From Pyrenochaeta sp. MPI-SDFR-AT-0127 (taxonomy: Eukaryota > Ascomycota > Dothideomycetes > Pleosporales > Cucurbitariaceae), in assembly GCA_020747015.1 (NCBI GenBank), contig JAGTJM010000033.1, positions 298,587 through 362,586 of the forward strand: 64,000 nt of DNA. The letters are read 5' to 3'. The notes under the pieces are model-generated. The model was not told the origin of the DNA, made no database searches, and worked only from the letters and a program-made list of their open reading frames with translations. Shown here piece after piece: positions 50,135 through 60,852 of this stretch. The stretch's first letter is position 1, and every line of letters starts with the position of its first letter. Made by a program: the position numbers and the translations under genes.

Positions 50135-50519
50135 GCGCATCTACGCATTTCCGGCTGTGCATAGAAAGTGGGTGTTTGTATTACATGTATAATTTCATTT
50201 TTGCTTCTTGAGCTTGGGTAGCTTGGGTAGCCAGCATGCATTGCAAGAGCATAGTACTGTCAGATACAAGGTGTGTGCCCGGAAAGAGTATGCTGTTAGA
50301 TCTACAGCACAACAGCGAGGGTACGCGATACTACAGTTGTCAGATAAAATGCTGAAATGCGCTTAGCAGAAATTGATGATTGCGATGATAGATTATGTGC
50401 TGTTCATTAATTGTATTGATCCTGTTTTATTGGTTCTGTTCTCTCTTCATTTTAAACATGGACCTGATACATCGGTGATACATCGGTGATACCGTCCACG
50501 ATCTAGTATTCGTGTACTT
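50135..50519. other. 3' flank of the ATPase gene
   Basis: Normal-composition spacer, with a short repeated gatacatcggt near 50468-50490. No gene seen. RIPped DNA starts within the next 50 bp. Confidence 0.5.
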
Positions 50520-51886
50520 TATCTGATACACCCAGGAACTGCTTCTGTTATAGGTATATACCTATATATAATCTAGAATCTATTTACTACTTACTTTAGC
50601 CTTACTTATAGAAACTTTAAACTATTATGCAGGAGTAGGAGGATTATAGCCGACTGCTCCCTTTAGGTAGATGCTGGCGCAGCTAGAACGATAAGAAGCG
50701 GTTGTAGGCAAGGGATAATAAGACTATTAAGTTTAGATTTCGTTGCCTAGAGTGTCGTATTACCTCCCAGATCTCCTAGAGATCTTCTATCTCTCTATAT
50801 ACTAAGCCTTATCAGCTTTACTTTAGTTAGTTAATCTCGCCTAGCGTAGTTATCTAAGATAACTATACTATATATTAGTATATACCTCCCTTACTTTAAG
50901 CTTAGCCCTATTAAGCTCCTTAAAGACTAAAATAAAATAAAAGAAAGATACTAAAGAGCCTATTACTCTTATTATCTATAAATATATAAAATCCTCCTAC
51001 TAGCCTAAGCTCTACCCCTTACTTATCCTCTCGCTCCTATATATCCTATAACTTCTAAGTCCTTAACCTTAGTTACCTACTTTCCTCTAGTTACTATAAC
51101 TATAATCTAATTCTCTTACTTTAATATTCTTCTTCTTAAGCTAGTACTAGCCCTTATTATAGATATTCTACTACTTATTCTATTAGTAGTATTCTAGTAA
51201 AAGGAGTAGGACTTAAGCTCTAAGAAGAAGACCTTAGTATTAAAGGTAGTAAGCTAAGGATAGTTAACTAAATTAAATATATACCTAATACCCTACCTAA
51301 TAGACTATAGGTATAAGAATAGAGTAATATATATTATAGCTATAGGGTTTTTAGAACTTTAGATAGTTAATTAAGCCTATTCTTCTATAGCCTTTTACTT
51401 TCTATAAGCTTACTAAGTAGCTACTTAAAAGCTATTTCTTTTAATACCTCTCTATTATACTAGTACTAGTCTACTATCTTATCTAGGTATTTATTTTATA
51501 TTATAAAGTAGGACCTATCTAGAATCTAATCTATATAGAGGTAAGCTATTATAGACTAAGAGGTTATAGTCGTAAGACCGAAAATTAAAGAACTTAGAGA
51601 AAATTAAAATTTTAGCTACTATATAAAAAGCGGTAATAGTAATATTAATACTTTATAATAAATAGCTATACTACCCTTATTACCTATAGGGTAATATATA
51701 GAATATATAGCCTAGATCTTATAATAATTACTAATAAACTTATTAAGTAATTATTATTACTACTACTCTTCTTATATCCTAGAGGATAAGATCCTAAATA
51801 GATAGTTTTAAGTTAATACTAGTTTAGAATAGGTAGTTTTAAGCCTACCTAAGAAGCTATAACTTTTCGTACCGGAATTTCGCTGA
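50520..51886. repeat. RIPped AT-rich block
   Basis: TA-rich, almost free of CA and TG in most lines, no open frame. The first ~250 bp are less affected and retain a coding look (FRCLECRITSQIS in a plus frame with stops), origin unknown. Confidence 0.75.
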
Positions 51887-51894
51887 GTTAGGGT

Positions 51895-52292
51895 TAGGCT
51901 GGTCGGGTGGGTATACCCCCTAATCTTTCTTTTATTTATTCCTCTATCAATACTAGTCCAAATTAGGTAAATTTTAGTTTATTTTATAGCTATTAGCTAG
52001 ATCTATAAATCTAGAATTTTAATTACGTAATATATCTTTTATTACGTCAGTTATTTCAATACCCATTTTTCGATACCCACTTAATTAGGCCACCAGTACC
52101 CACGCTTTAAAACCTGAATAACTTACGTAATTATTTTTTTAAAAAGAAATTTTATATATAAAAGTTATAGATATAGATTAGATCTATAAAATAAGCTAAA
52201 AGTTATTAAATTACGTTGTAATATAGGAAAGTTATAGCTAAAATAAGAGGCAACCCGCGGGGTAACCCAACCCCTACCCATCGGCCACCCTA
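51895..52292 (-). mobile_element. hAT MITE, copy 1 (398 bp)
   Basis: Inverse orientation of copies 2 and 3. Ends TAGGCTGGTCGGGTGGGTA and (complement) TAGGGTGGCCGATGGGTA form imperfect terminal inverted repeats. Flanked by a perfect 8-bp duplication gttagggt (51887-51894 and 52293-52300). No coding capacity. Differs from the other copies at only a few sites, at least two of them CA-to-TA changes. Confidence 0.92.
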
Positions 52293-52300
52293 GTTAGGGT

Positions 52301-53439
52301 TAACGCTAGGGTTTCTTATACCTAGAATAGTAAGCTTAGGGCTCTCTTATTTTAGCGAAATGCGGATATTATAATTACTTTTTTATTAAACTTTTAGTAT
52401 AAATACTACTTAATAGCTTCTAAAGATATTATTTATTAGTTTATAGCCCTATCTAGCAGCGTGTATATTGCGATAGGATTAGGATTTTACCCTAGATATA
52501 GAGTTCTACTAGACGCATAGATACTAGTTATATAATATAATAATATATAGATAGAGAGTAGCGTAGAATATACCTATACGCTTATTATAGTTAGTAGAAG
52601 ACTCTATATACTTTCTTAAAGAGTACGGTGTAATTATCTATAAGTAGTATACGACTACTATTTAAAATCTAGATATATATCTATAGAAGTATTACTCTAT
52701 AAGAAGTAAGATACGAAAAGTAATTATTAAAAGCTATTAGGATAAGTAAGTCAGGAGCCTATAAGAAGTTAAGTTACTAGTACCGCTAGGACCGCTAATT
52801 AAAGAGCTTAGGGCGCCGCTTAATAGCTTCTACTACGAAGAAGAAGATTATAGTTTTATAATAATTAACTTTAGTATACTACGTATATATCTAAAAAACT
52901 TTATACGCGATTATAGAAAGGTGAGATAAGTTCGCTATATAAGAAAGTAAAAGTTTAGACGTTCTTTCGTAATAGAGGACAGCAGCGATATTTTATTATT
53001 AATATAGGAGGTAGTACTAGCGGTTTAGTAGTGCCCGTAAAGTAGTAGATATAGTAGAGTATTAGCTCGCGTAATAGAACGTAATAAAATAGATTCTTAA
53101 GGAAAGAGCGTAGGTTATAGAAGAGGAAATAGTAAAGACAGATAGAACTAGCTAGTTTAGTTAGATAGGGTGGCCAGAACATTTTACGAATCGTAATCTA
53201 GTATATCTTACCTATTAGATCCGACTACCTAACTAAGGCGATATAAAGCTTAAGCTTATAGTAGAGCTAGTTAAGCGACTAATAGAAAGAAGCGTAAAGG
53301 GGCTATTAATACTTATATAAAAGATAAGATAATAGCTAAAGAGTACGTAGCGGAAAGAGCCTAACCCGCGACCGCTTGCTTAACTGCAAAACCTAGAGAG
53401 TTAGGCACGATATACGAGCTATATAGTTAAGTTTATCTA
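52301..53439. repeat. RIPped AT-rich block
   Basis: Same composition as the other deserts (CA/TG depleted, TA-rich). No open frame. It received the MITE copy 1 at its left and the hAT element at its right. Confidence 0.75.
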
Positions 53440-53523
53440 CTATATACTAGGCTGGTCGATGGGTATACCTATACCCTGGATGTGTTGGGGTTGGGTTGGG
53501 GTCGCATAGACCCTGGGTATAGG

Positions 53524-53921
53524 TAGGGTGGCCGATGGGTAGGGGTTGGGTTACCCCGCGGGTTGCCTCTTATTTTAGCTATAACTTTCCTATATTACAA
53601 CGTAATTTAATAACTTTTAGCTTATTTTATAGATCTAATCTATATCTATAACTTTTGTATATAAAATTTCTTTTTAAAAAAATAATTACGTAAGTTATTC
53701 AGGTTTTAAAGCGTGGGTACTGGTGGCCTAATCAAGTGGGTATCGAAAAATGGGTATTGAAATAACTGACGTAATAAAAGATATATTACGTAATTAAAAT
53801 TCTAGATTTATAGATCTAGCTAATAGCTATAAAATAAACTAAAATTTACCTAATTTGGACTAGTATTGATAGAGAAATAAATAAAAGAAAGATTAGGGGG
53901 TATACCCACCCAACCAGCCTA
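53524..53921 (+). mobile_element. hAT MITE, copy 2 (398 bp), nested in the hAT element
   Basis: Flanked by the perfect 8-bp duplication ggtatagg (53516-53523 and 53922-53929). Its ends match the terminal repeats of the surrounding hAT element, so it is likely mobilised by the same transposase. It split one of the element's subterminal repeats. Confidence 0.92.
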
Positions 53922-53929
53922 GGTATAGG

Positions 53930-54060
53930 TTTGGTTGGGGTGGTAGGAGCGTTGGGTTGGGGTTGGGTTGGGTTCGCACGGACTTGGGTATAGGTTTGGT
54001 TGGGGTGGTAGGAGCTTGGGTCTGGGTTGGGTATAGGTTGGGTTACTGGGTTATGATTAA
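53930..54060 (+). repeat. G-rich subterminal repeats of the hAT element
   Basis: Blocks built from ttgggt, ttgggg and gggtatagg. The unit gggtatagg-tttggttggggtggtaggagc occurs twice, the first being interrupted by MITE copy 2. Such arrays next to hAT ends usually bind the transposase; the G-runs could also fold into quadruplexes. Confidence 0.7.
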
Positions 54061-54219
54061 CTCGTAAGGTAGCGTGTATTTTATATATATAGCGTTAGGC
54101 TAGGTACTTACTTTTAGTGATACACTTATAAGAGTTAGTTATCACAGCTAGTTATAACAACTAATTATACTCTTATAGATTAGGTAATAGAAGCTTATAT
54201 AAATGTATTCTCCACTATA

Positions 54220-56590
54220 CTAAGGGACACTACGGCGCTGTCGTTTTCTTGGTGGAGGTTGTAACCCTTCTCCAACATCGTTACTATCTTCTACTATACA
54301 TAATTCTTCCCCATCTCTATCCTCTTGAACCTGATCTTCTTCAAAATCTACCTGAGCAGGTAGCTCAAATAGATCATCAACTTCCTCGTATAGTATTTGA
54401 TCCTCTTCTAAGCTAGTCCTAGCTATACTAGAAGTCTCCTCTTCATCTATATTCCCATACTTTACTATAAGAAGTTGCCGGATTGTTTGAGCAGATAGTC
54501 TATGCCTCCGGTTACCTATGATATCCTTTGCAACGTTGAAAACGCGTTCAACACCAACGCCTGCAATAGGAATTGCTAGAATATCCCTTGCTACTATAGC
54601 AAGTCGGGGATAAGTAGTCTGATTTTCTTTCCACCAGGAAAGGATATTAAAACCTTGGTGCTCCATAATAATAGGAGTATTTAGGTAGTCCTCCCCTTCC
54701 TGCCTTGTTGCTCCTGTATACTGCTCACTATCCTGGGATGCTATATCACAACTAAGACTACGGTCTGATTGTGATAGCGATTGCGATCTACTTAGTTGTG
54801 ATGGTGGAGCTGGCTTTCGAAACCACTCAGTGCCCTGGGATCGTCTAGGGAGGAGACTATTAGTTGATAGGGTGATAGTAGTATGCTCTCTATTATCATA
54901 TCGTTTGAGGTATTGGAGGAATTGTTCGCGATAAGTGAACTTATCAGATGGGTCCAGGTTTCGTCCTGTGGATAGCAGTTAGTGTGTGGCTGTGATAATA
55001 GACTGTGATTAATAGTACCTCATATGCAGTAAGCTTCTGTGTAGGATCTAAAATCGTCGCACAGTTGAATAAGAAGCCCCGTTCTCCACTTGTAACCCAT
55101 AATACTTGCTTAGCTTTGCCTTGCCTTTTATAGCTGCATTTCGAACAACTGCTGGCCATGTAGCTATCTCATCGTGCTCAATATCTTCCTCTAGGTCTTG
55201 AGTCATAGTATCGAGGAAGTCGAATAGGCGGTTATACATAAGCAAATATACTGGATCTGGGGTTGCTGGACTGGCTAAGCCATATAGTAGCGTCCTTAAA
55301 CTTCTGGAGCATATTTGTAATTAGCTCTAGGTGGTGCCATTCACTGTGGCTTAGTCGAAGCCGTTTAAGGTCGCGGAAATCTACCTCAGCAGTACCATCA
55401 TCTATAGAGATACTACTCGTGTTTACTACTATCTTCTGTGCGATTTCTTGATTAAGCACTGGTTAATATAGTCTCGAAGCTTCAGCGCGCGTTCGCATAT
55501 ATCAAAGGTTGAATTCCATCTGGTCTTTACATCTCGTATAATAGATAGGCGTTCCTTTGCTAGCAAGTGTTCTTGTAGGGTAGCGAACCGCTCATATCGT
55601 TGTGGTGATCGATTAATCGCAACATAGATTGCGCGAAGCTTTATCGTAGTTAGTATGTGATAAAAGCCTGTAATAAAGCTGAGCATACCTTACGGAGTGA
55701 ATTAGGGACAGATATTGATGCCTGTACATCACTAATATGACGTTTCTGTAGAGTTGATAAGCCGTTATCCTCGTTAGCTGGTGTAAGCTTAAGGTGTCTA
55801 ATTATCTCCTGTACAACAAGGTTGATAACGTGGGCGAGGCATGGGATAGTATTTTCGTTTGCCTTCCAGGTTATATCTTTCTTGCGTAGTGCTCCTTTAA
55901 CGCAAGTACGAAGTGTCCCATTATTTCCAGCATTATCAGCTGTAATAGCAAGGAGACGGCCTTCAGTCTTTGTAGTAGAGAGGACACGGAGTAACTCTAA
56001 TGCCATAGAAGTACTAGTATGGTGCCGCGGATAGGGATAAAATCAAGTAGCTTCTCCCTATGTTGCCAACTATTATTAATATAGTACGCTTTAATTGCTA
56101 GAAAGCTAAGATGGTTATTTGCTGACCATCCATCAAGTGCAATTGAAACCTTAGTCTTTTTACCAAGATCGCTAAGCAACGACTCTTGTATATACTGAAA
56201 CTGATCCTTAAATATCTGTACAACTTTACTCCGTTTTGGTATATAAACACCTTGACGTAGAAATTGTATAAACGATAAAAAGATGCTCGCTCTACTATAC
56301 GGAAAGACCAGTTATTATCTGCGATAACCCGAATAAGCTCTTCCTCAAATTGTGATGGACTATATGTGTATAGCAGTTGACTGGTTCTTGGCTGAAGTCG
56401 TTTTGTGCCTGTGCTATTTGTATGGCGATTGAGTTGTGCGTAAAATTGCGTCCTTTAATTGCGTAGACTCGAGGTGATTAATCATATTTTCGTGCAATTA
56501 AGCGAATTTGTGGGTGTTGGAGTATAAGACTACACCGTAAGCAGAATACAAAGGGATGTCCATTAGAAGATTGTGCAGCTTCGCCAAATT
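54220..56590 (-). pseudogene. hAT transposase, frame-disrupted
   Basis: Read on the minus strand: a BED-type zinc finger remnant (PFVFCLRC, ~56540-56580), QLLYTYSPSQFEEELIRVIA, the catalytic domain with IALDGWSANNHLSFLAIKAY and LLAITADNAGNNGTLRTCV, then ENTIPCLAHVINLVVQEI, RDVKTRWNSTFDICERAL, GFLFNCATILDPTQKLTAYE, and the C-terminal dimerisation domain GVERVFNVAKDIIGNRRHRL. At least two normal introns are visible, one with a perfect TACTAAC branch site (near 55650-55690). The frame changes at several points (~56018, ~55460, ~55270, ~54970 and one nearer the start), mostly by single bases, so no full protein can be made as written. The regions around each break are otherwise well preserved, so decay is recent or the breaks are assembly errors. 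Confidence 0.88.
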
Positions 56591-56599
56591 TAGCATACT

Positions 56600-58800
56600 A
56601 CGCCTATACGACTTATTGAGTTCCACCGCGGCTTATAGTTCCAGGTGTTAGTGCCATTAGTCTTCTCCCACCAGTCTTCACGCTAAAGGGGCTTCTTGTT
56701 ACGGAGGGGTTCCTCTAAGTTAATAGGTGGCACTTAATAAGGTTAAGAATCCTCCTAGTCCCTCCTCTAACGATCTGAGGAGCACTAAAGTGTAGGAGTA
56801 AAGTATAATTGAAGACTTAGAAGCGGATCGATATTGGACATTTACTACACGCCCAATAAACCAGTGTGATAAATAGCTGTGATAAATAGGTTAAAGATAA
56901 TTCTGCGGAAAATTACTTGTGTACTATAAGAGTTTGATAATACCTATTATATCAAGCGTTCCCCCGCAATAATTAGCTATGATAATTGCTTTTACTAGGG
57001 GGTTGCTAATTAGGAACCCGTAAGCGAGTTAGGCAAGTTTAATCCCAAGTACAGACTAGTGCCTAGTCATATCCGTATATCTACGTCATTATCTTCAGCC
57101 TTATCCCTTATATTGTTGTCTGATTGGAGCTTATCTTCAGAATTGCTCTTAATCTCTATATCTCCAGAATCCTCGCTCTTAGTCTCCTCATCTCCAGAAA
57201 CCTCACTCTTAAGCTTACTATCTGACTCTATAGTTGCCATATACTGCTCCTAAGTCTTATACTCATTCTCTTGCCTATTAAGCCATTCTTCAATATCAGA
57301 GTTATCATCCACCTCTTCCTTACACTTATCATCATTATCGCCTTTTATATATAGGCGATGGGCTTTAAGAATAATATTATCGCCATTATAGGTGAACTCT
57401 GGTAGAGGAGTTAGCTCGCGTTCCCTATAGATATTAGTACTCAGCTGTTATAAAGGACTGTAATAATATACTACCACTCCTTATCTGTAACTAGAGCAAG
57501 CTCATCTTGAGAGAGACTGTTAATATAGGCCTACTATTCACCTGTAATATATGAGTATAACGCTGTGATAAACTTTAGTAATAACTTACGCTGCGCATCC
57601 TTATTCTAATTCTTATCTATCTTTAGTTCTAAGGCGCCCTCTTCATATACCTTACGTATAAGTTTCTCTAGCACACCACCTAAGCTAAATAAACGTTGAT
57701 TACCTCTATTAGAGTATATCTTACTACTCTTTTTTTCCTTCTCTTAAGGTAGCTTACTAAGGGCCTCTACATACTTCTTCCGGGTAATAGTCTTACAGAT
57801 CTTACTCCATTTTATATAGATGGATTGTAGCTTAGTCTCTAGCTACTCTCCTACATCTCTATTAGTAAAAAGCTGTAATAACTCACTATAATAACTTACG
57901 ACTCTGTTGATAATCAAACCGATCTTATGTAATATCCTCTAGCTTCTTTTTAAGTGCTACTTCTTGATCTATAGTAGATAGCGCTTGATAATAAGTATCC
58001 TTTAAAAGTCGCTTAGTAAGTGCGTATTTAGTAGCTTAATTAGAGGCTCAGTATTATCGAGAGCTGCCTGCTTATAAGAACGCTGAGCTACCTTACCCCG
58101 CTGGTGAATTGCTCGGGCGCTATTACTGAGCTCGCCCTTAAATATAGACTTGAAGTTTATTAGGCGGCCTTTACGAGATGCAGCCTGTCCACGTTAGGAT
58201 ATCAGTATTCGGCCTCTTCCTGCTCAGTTCCCCAGCCCTGTACACATATTAGTATATACTATAATTATAGCGTGTGATAATTACACTAGTTAGCTCAGCC
58301 CACTTAGCCTGCTCGAATCCTTCTGGGCATTAAGCAAGATATTAGGAAAAGAAGTTTGTCTTCCTCGACCTCCTCTTGCTTAACAGGTGGCGTGTTAGGA
58401 TCATTACTGCGATGCTGTAATATATAGCCGTGATAATTAAAGTTGTTAGAGTGTTTGTAAGAAGTATCGAAGTTTTGAGATCGAAAAATCATAGATTTAG
58501 CTTCACCTAACCCTTCACCTTCACCTTCACCTAGAGTCGCTATATAAGCTAACTGGTGGGTGAGGTACTAACCCTAACGAAAAATTGCGATAATTATCAG
58601 GTTATTAATCACGGTATGCGCAATCAGGAATGGCTGCGCGCGATAATATAGGTGCAATAACGCTTTAGCTAGGCTCCAGAACTTATAAGGTAGAGGTAAA
58701 GGTAAGAGCACCTAAGTAAAAGACTTCCTACGCTATCTATAATAAACTTCTATCAACCAAAGCCTCTATCTCGCTTATACCTATACTTACAATACGTTTA
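56600..58800 (-). other. Internal hAT region with an unidentified coding relic
   Basis: The minus strand at ~58000-58490 shows protein-like stretches (MIFRSQNFDTSYKHSNN; PPVKQEEVEEDKLLFLI; FKGELSNSARAIHQRGKVAQ) separated by stops and by short intron-like segments ending ttacag or gtacag. This looks like a second gene of the element, acidic and probably nuclear, but I cannot name it. The rest is AT-rich and partly CA/TG-poor. Confidence 0.35.
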
Positions 58801-58850
58801 TATATAAACCACCCCAATTCAATATCACAGTCAATATAACAGCTAATACT

Positions 58851-59425
58851 ATGCTCGCACAAGGCCAGCAGTAATAACTTCCCGCAAGAGACCCGCTGCA
58901 AAAGGTGGCAAGACTGGTGGTAAGACTCTTGTAAAGCCCCTCGCAAGGCTCCAGTCAAAAAGCAGGCAAGGCCAGCCAAGGTACTAGGGAGAAGAGGCCC
59001 TATCGCTTTAAAGCAGGCAGTAAGTTATCACGTCTACTTATTAAGTTCTATCCTAATAAGATATATAGCGGTTGCGCTCCGAGAGATCCGCCGATACCAG
59101 AAAAGCAAGATCTACTTCTACTCAAGCTCCCCTTTTCGCGTGTAGTCCGCGAGATCATGGCTAATATAACTGGTCATGGGATATGCGTATCCAACCTAGT
59201 GCCCTAGAAGCACTTCAGGAGGCATGTGAGGCTATGCTTACTGGTATATGGAGGGTATTTATCACAGTTCTTTATAATAGCTATATACTAACACTAATAG
59301 ATTGCAACATAAACGCTATCCATGCCAAGAGGGTTACAATTCAGGTTAAGGATTCCCAGCTAGCTAAGCACTACTACAACAAATATCAGGCAATAGCACC
59401 AAATACCCGCTTTTCTTATCATTGA
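58851..59425 (+). pseudogene. Histone H3-like gene carried inside the hAT element
   Basis: Conserved H3 order on the plus strand: N-tail ARTRPAV..SRKRPAAKGGK and KAPRKAPVKKQARPAKV; then RPYRFKAGTVALREIRRYQK, continuous only after removing a 49-bp gtaag..ag intron (59020..59068); then DLLLLKLPFSRVVREIMANI (alpha-1), MRIQPSALEALQEACEAMLT (alpha-2), a second intron (59255..59300, with CTAAC), and CNINAIHAKRVTIQVKDSQL (loop 2/alpha-3). The strongest H3 signatures, VALREIRRYQ and AIHAKRVTI, are intact. The tail is longer and divergent and the C-terminus (AKHYYNKYQ) differs from the canonical one, so this is a variant, not a fresh copy of canonical H3. The frame breaks by single bases at several places (including ATGCTCGC where ATG-GCT-CGC is expected). 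It runs opposite to the transposase. Alternative: a CENP-A-like variant. Confidence 0.85.
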
Positions 59426-59631
59426 TACTATCAATTAGTACCACAACTAGTCTATAAGAGGAGGTAGGGTGGTATAGGTTTATTCAGCTCAAGATCTAAG
59501 TTAGTAGGTATTATACTACTTAGATATGATTAATCGAAAAGTTCAAGCACTGTGATAATTTATCGTAATAAAATTCCCTAATTGCGTGATGCTAAGTGGC
59601 CAGCTTATAGAAAACATAAAGAATTTGCTTT

Positions 59632-59816
59632 CTAATACCCAAACTGAACCCAGCTATATACCCAACCCCAACCCAGACCCAACCTATGGTCAGTGCGACC
59701 CAACCCAAACCCAACCCAAGCTTAGACCACAAAATGTGGGTAGGGGTATAGGTTGGGTCTGGGTATTATGTAAGGCAACCCAACCCCAACCCAACCTATA
59801 CCCATCGGCCACCCTA
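59632..59816 (-). repeat. C-rich right subterminal region of the hAT element
   Basis: Complement of the left-end array: repeated cccaacccaaccc / acccagacccaacctat blocks, ending cccatcggccaccctA. Mirrors the G-rich left end. Confidence 0.7.
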
Positions 59817-59824
59817 CTATATAC

Positions 59825-60852
59825 TATATATTATCGCCGACAAAGAGAGGATAGTTTAGCATAGCTATAGTATAGATAATAGCCGCGATAATAATAGTAA
59901 TAGTAATAGTATCGTATCTAATAGTAGTATAGATTTTAAGTCCTAGTTAGATTAAACGGGAAGCGACGCTAAAAGTAATAATAATAGCCGCCCGCGCTAT
60001 AGTAAGAAGAAGAAGAAGAATAGTATAGATATAATAAAGGATATACGTAAGCTATTCTATTAATATAGCGAGTAGAAGGTATTAGCGATACGGCTGTAGG
60101 ACTAGCTAGATAAGGACCCTAAGGAGAATAGAGAAGCTTAGCTTAATACACTACTAGAGGTATTTATATTATTTATATTTTATAACTTAGGCGACCGGCT
60201 ACTTAGTAGTAGGTTAATTTATTTTCTAGCTATTATAGGTATTAATGCGGATATAGGGCGCTTACGCACTGCGAAGAACTATTTATATATACTAGCTAGA
60301 GTCGTATACTGTATACGCGTGCTTAGCGTAGAAAAGCTACTACTATTAGTACTCCGCGAAGAAAATTTAGATAGAGACCGTAAATACTTCTTAAAGATAA
60401 GAAAGTAGTATCTTACTAATAGCGCGTATAGCCTAATAAGTAAGGCTATTAATATATTAGCGTATAGGAAGTTTATTGCGCTTATAGTAGATAATTCTAG
60501 TAATACGTACTAGTTAGAGGATAAGACGATTTTTTATCTTAATAGCTAACTAATTTATATTAGCCACTTTCGTACTATAGTATAGTATATTATCGCTAAG
60601 GCAAAGAGTATACTATAGTAAGAGCTACTCTAGGTTACGAGGGAGAGTGATTAATTTACTATCGCACTTAAGTAACTAGTTAACGATATTACGTTTATTT
60701 AGTAAGGGGAGTCTTTTATTAATAATACTAAGAATTAGCTTAATAATAGACTAAAGTAGATACTTATATAGGCTAAGTAGAGCGTAGAGGGCTATAGGCT
60801 TCAGTTAAGCGATAGGAAGTAGAAGGTAAAGTAGGTAAAGTAGTATCTACGT
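59825..60852 (+). repeat. RIPped remnant of a former coding sequence
   Basis: TA-rich, CA/TG-depleted. One plus frame (clearest from ~60466 to 60852) reads as protein interrupted only by TAA and TAG, never TGA, at places where Gln or Trp would fit: KFIAL..DNSSNTY, then LEDKTIFYLN, LIYISHFRT, EGYRLQLSDRK. This is what RIP does to a multi-copy gene. The family is uncertain; it recalls proteins found beside fungal telomere-linked helicases, but I cannot confirm that. Confidence 0.55.

Larger units (their letters stand above)
53448..59816 (-). mobile_element. Full-length hAT transposon with 8-bp target duplication
   Basis: Left end TAGGCTGGTCGATGGGTATA and right end (complement) TAGGGTGGCCGATGGGTATA are terminal inverted repeats. 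The element is flanked by perfect copies of ctatatac (53440-53447 and 59817-59824), the 8-bp duplication diagnostic of hAT. Length is 6369 bp, of which 406 bp are a later MITE insertion plus its duplication. It contains a decayed hAT transposase (minus), a histone H3-like gene relic (plus), G/C-rich subterminal repeats at both ends and a 2-kb internal region of unknown coding history. The target site is in RIPped DNA and the duplication is unmutated, so insertion followed RIP of the site. Strand is given by the transposase. Confidence 0.9.

Noticed and set aside
51887..51900. Telomere-like run ttagggttagg
   Set aside because: It is created by the MITE's target duplication (gttagggt) meeting its TAGG end, and is less than two telomere units.
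53484..54060. G-rich ttgggg/ttgggt arrays as an interstitial telomere
   Set aside because: They are irregular, include gggtatagg and gtaggagc blocks, and have a mirror copy at the other end of the same hAT element, so they are subterminal transposon repeats.
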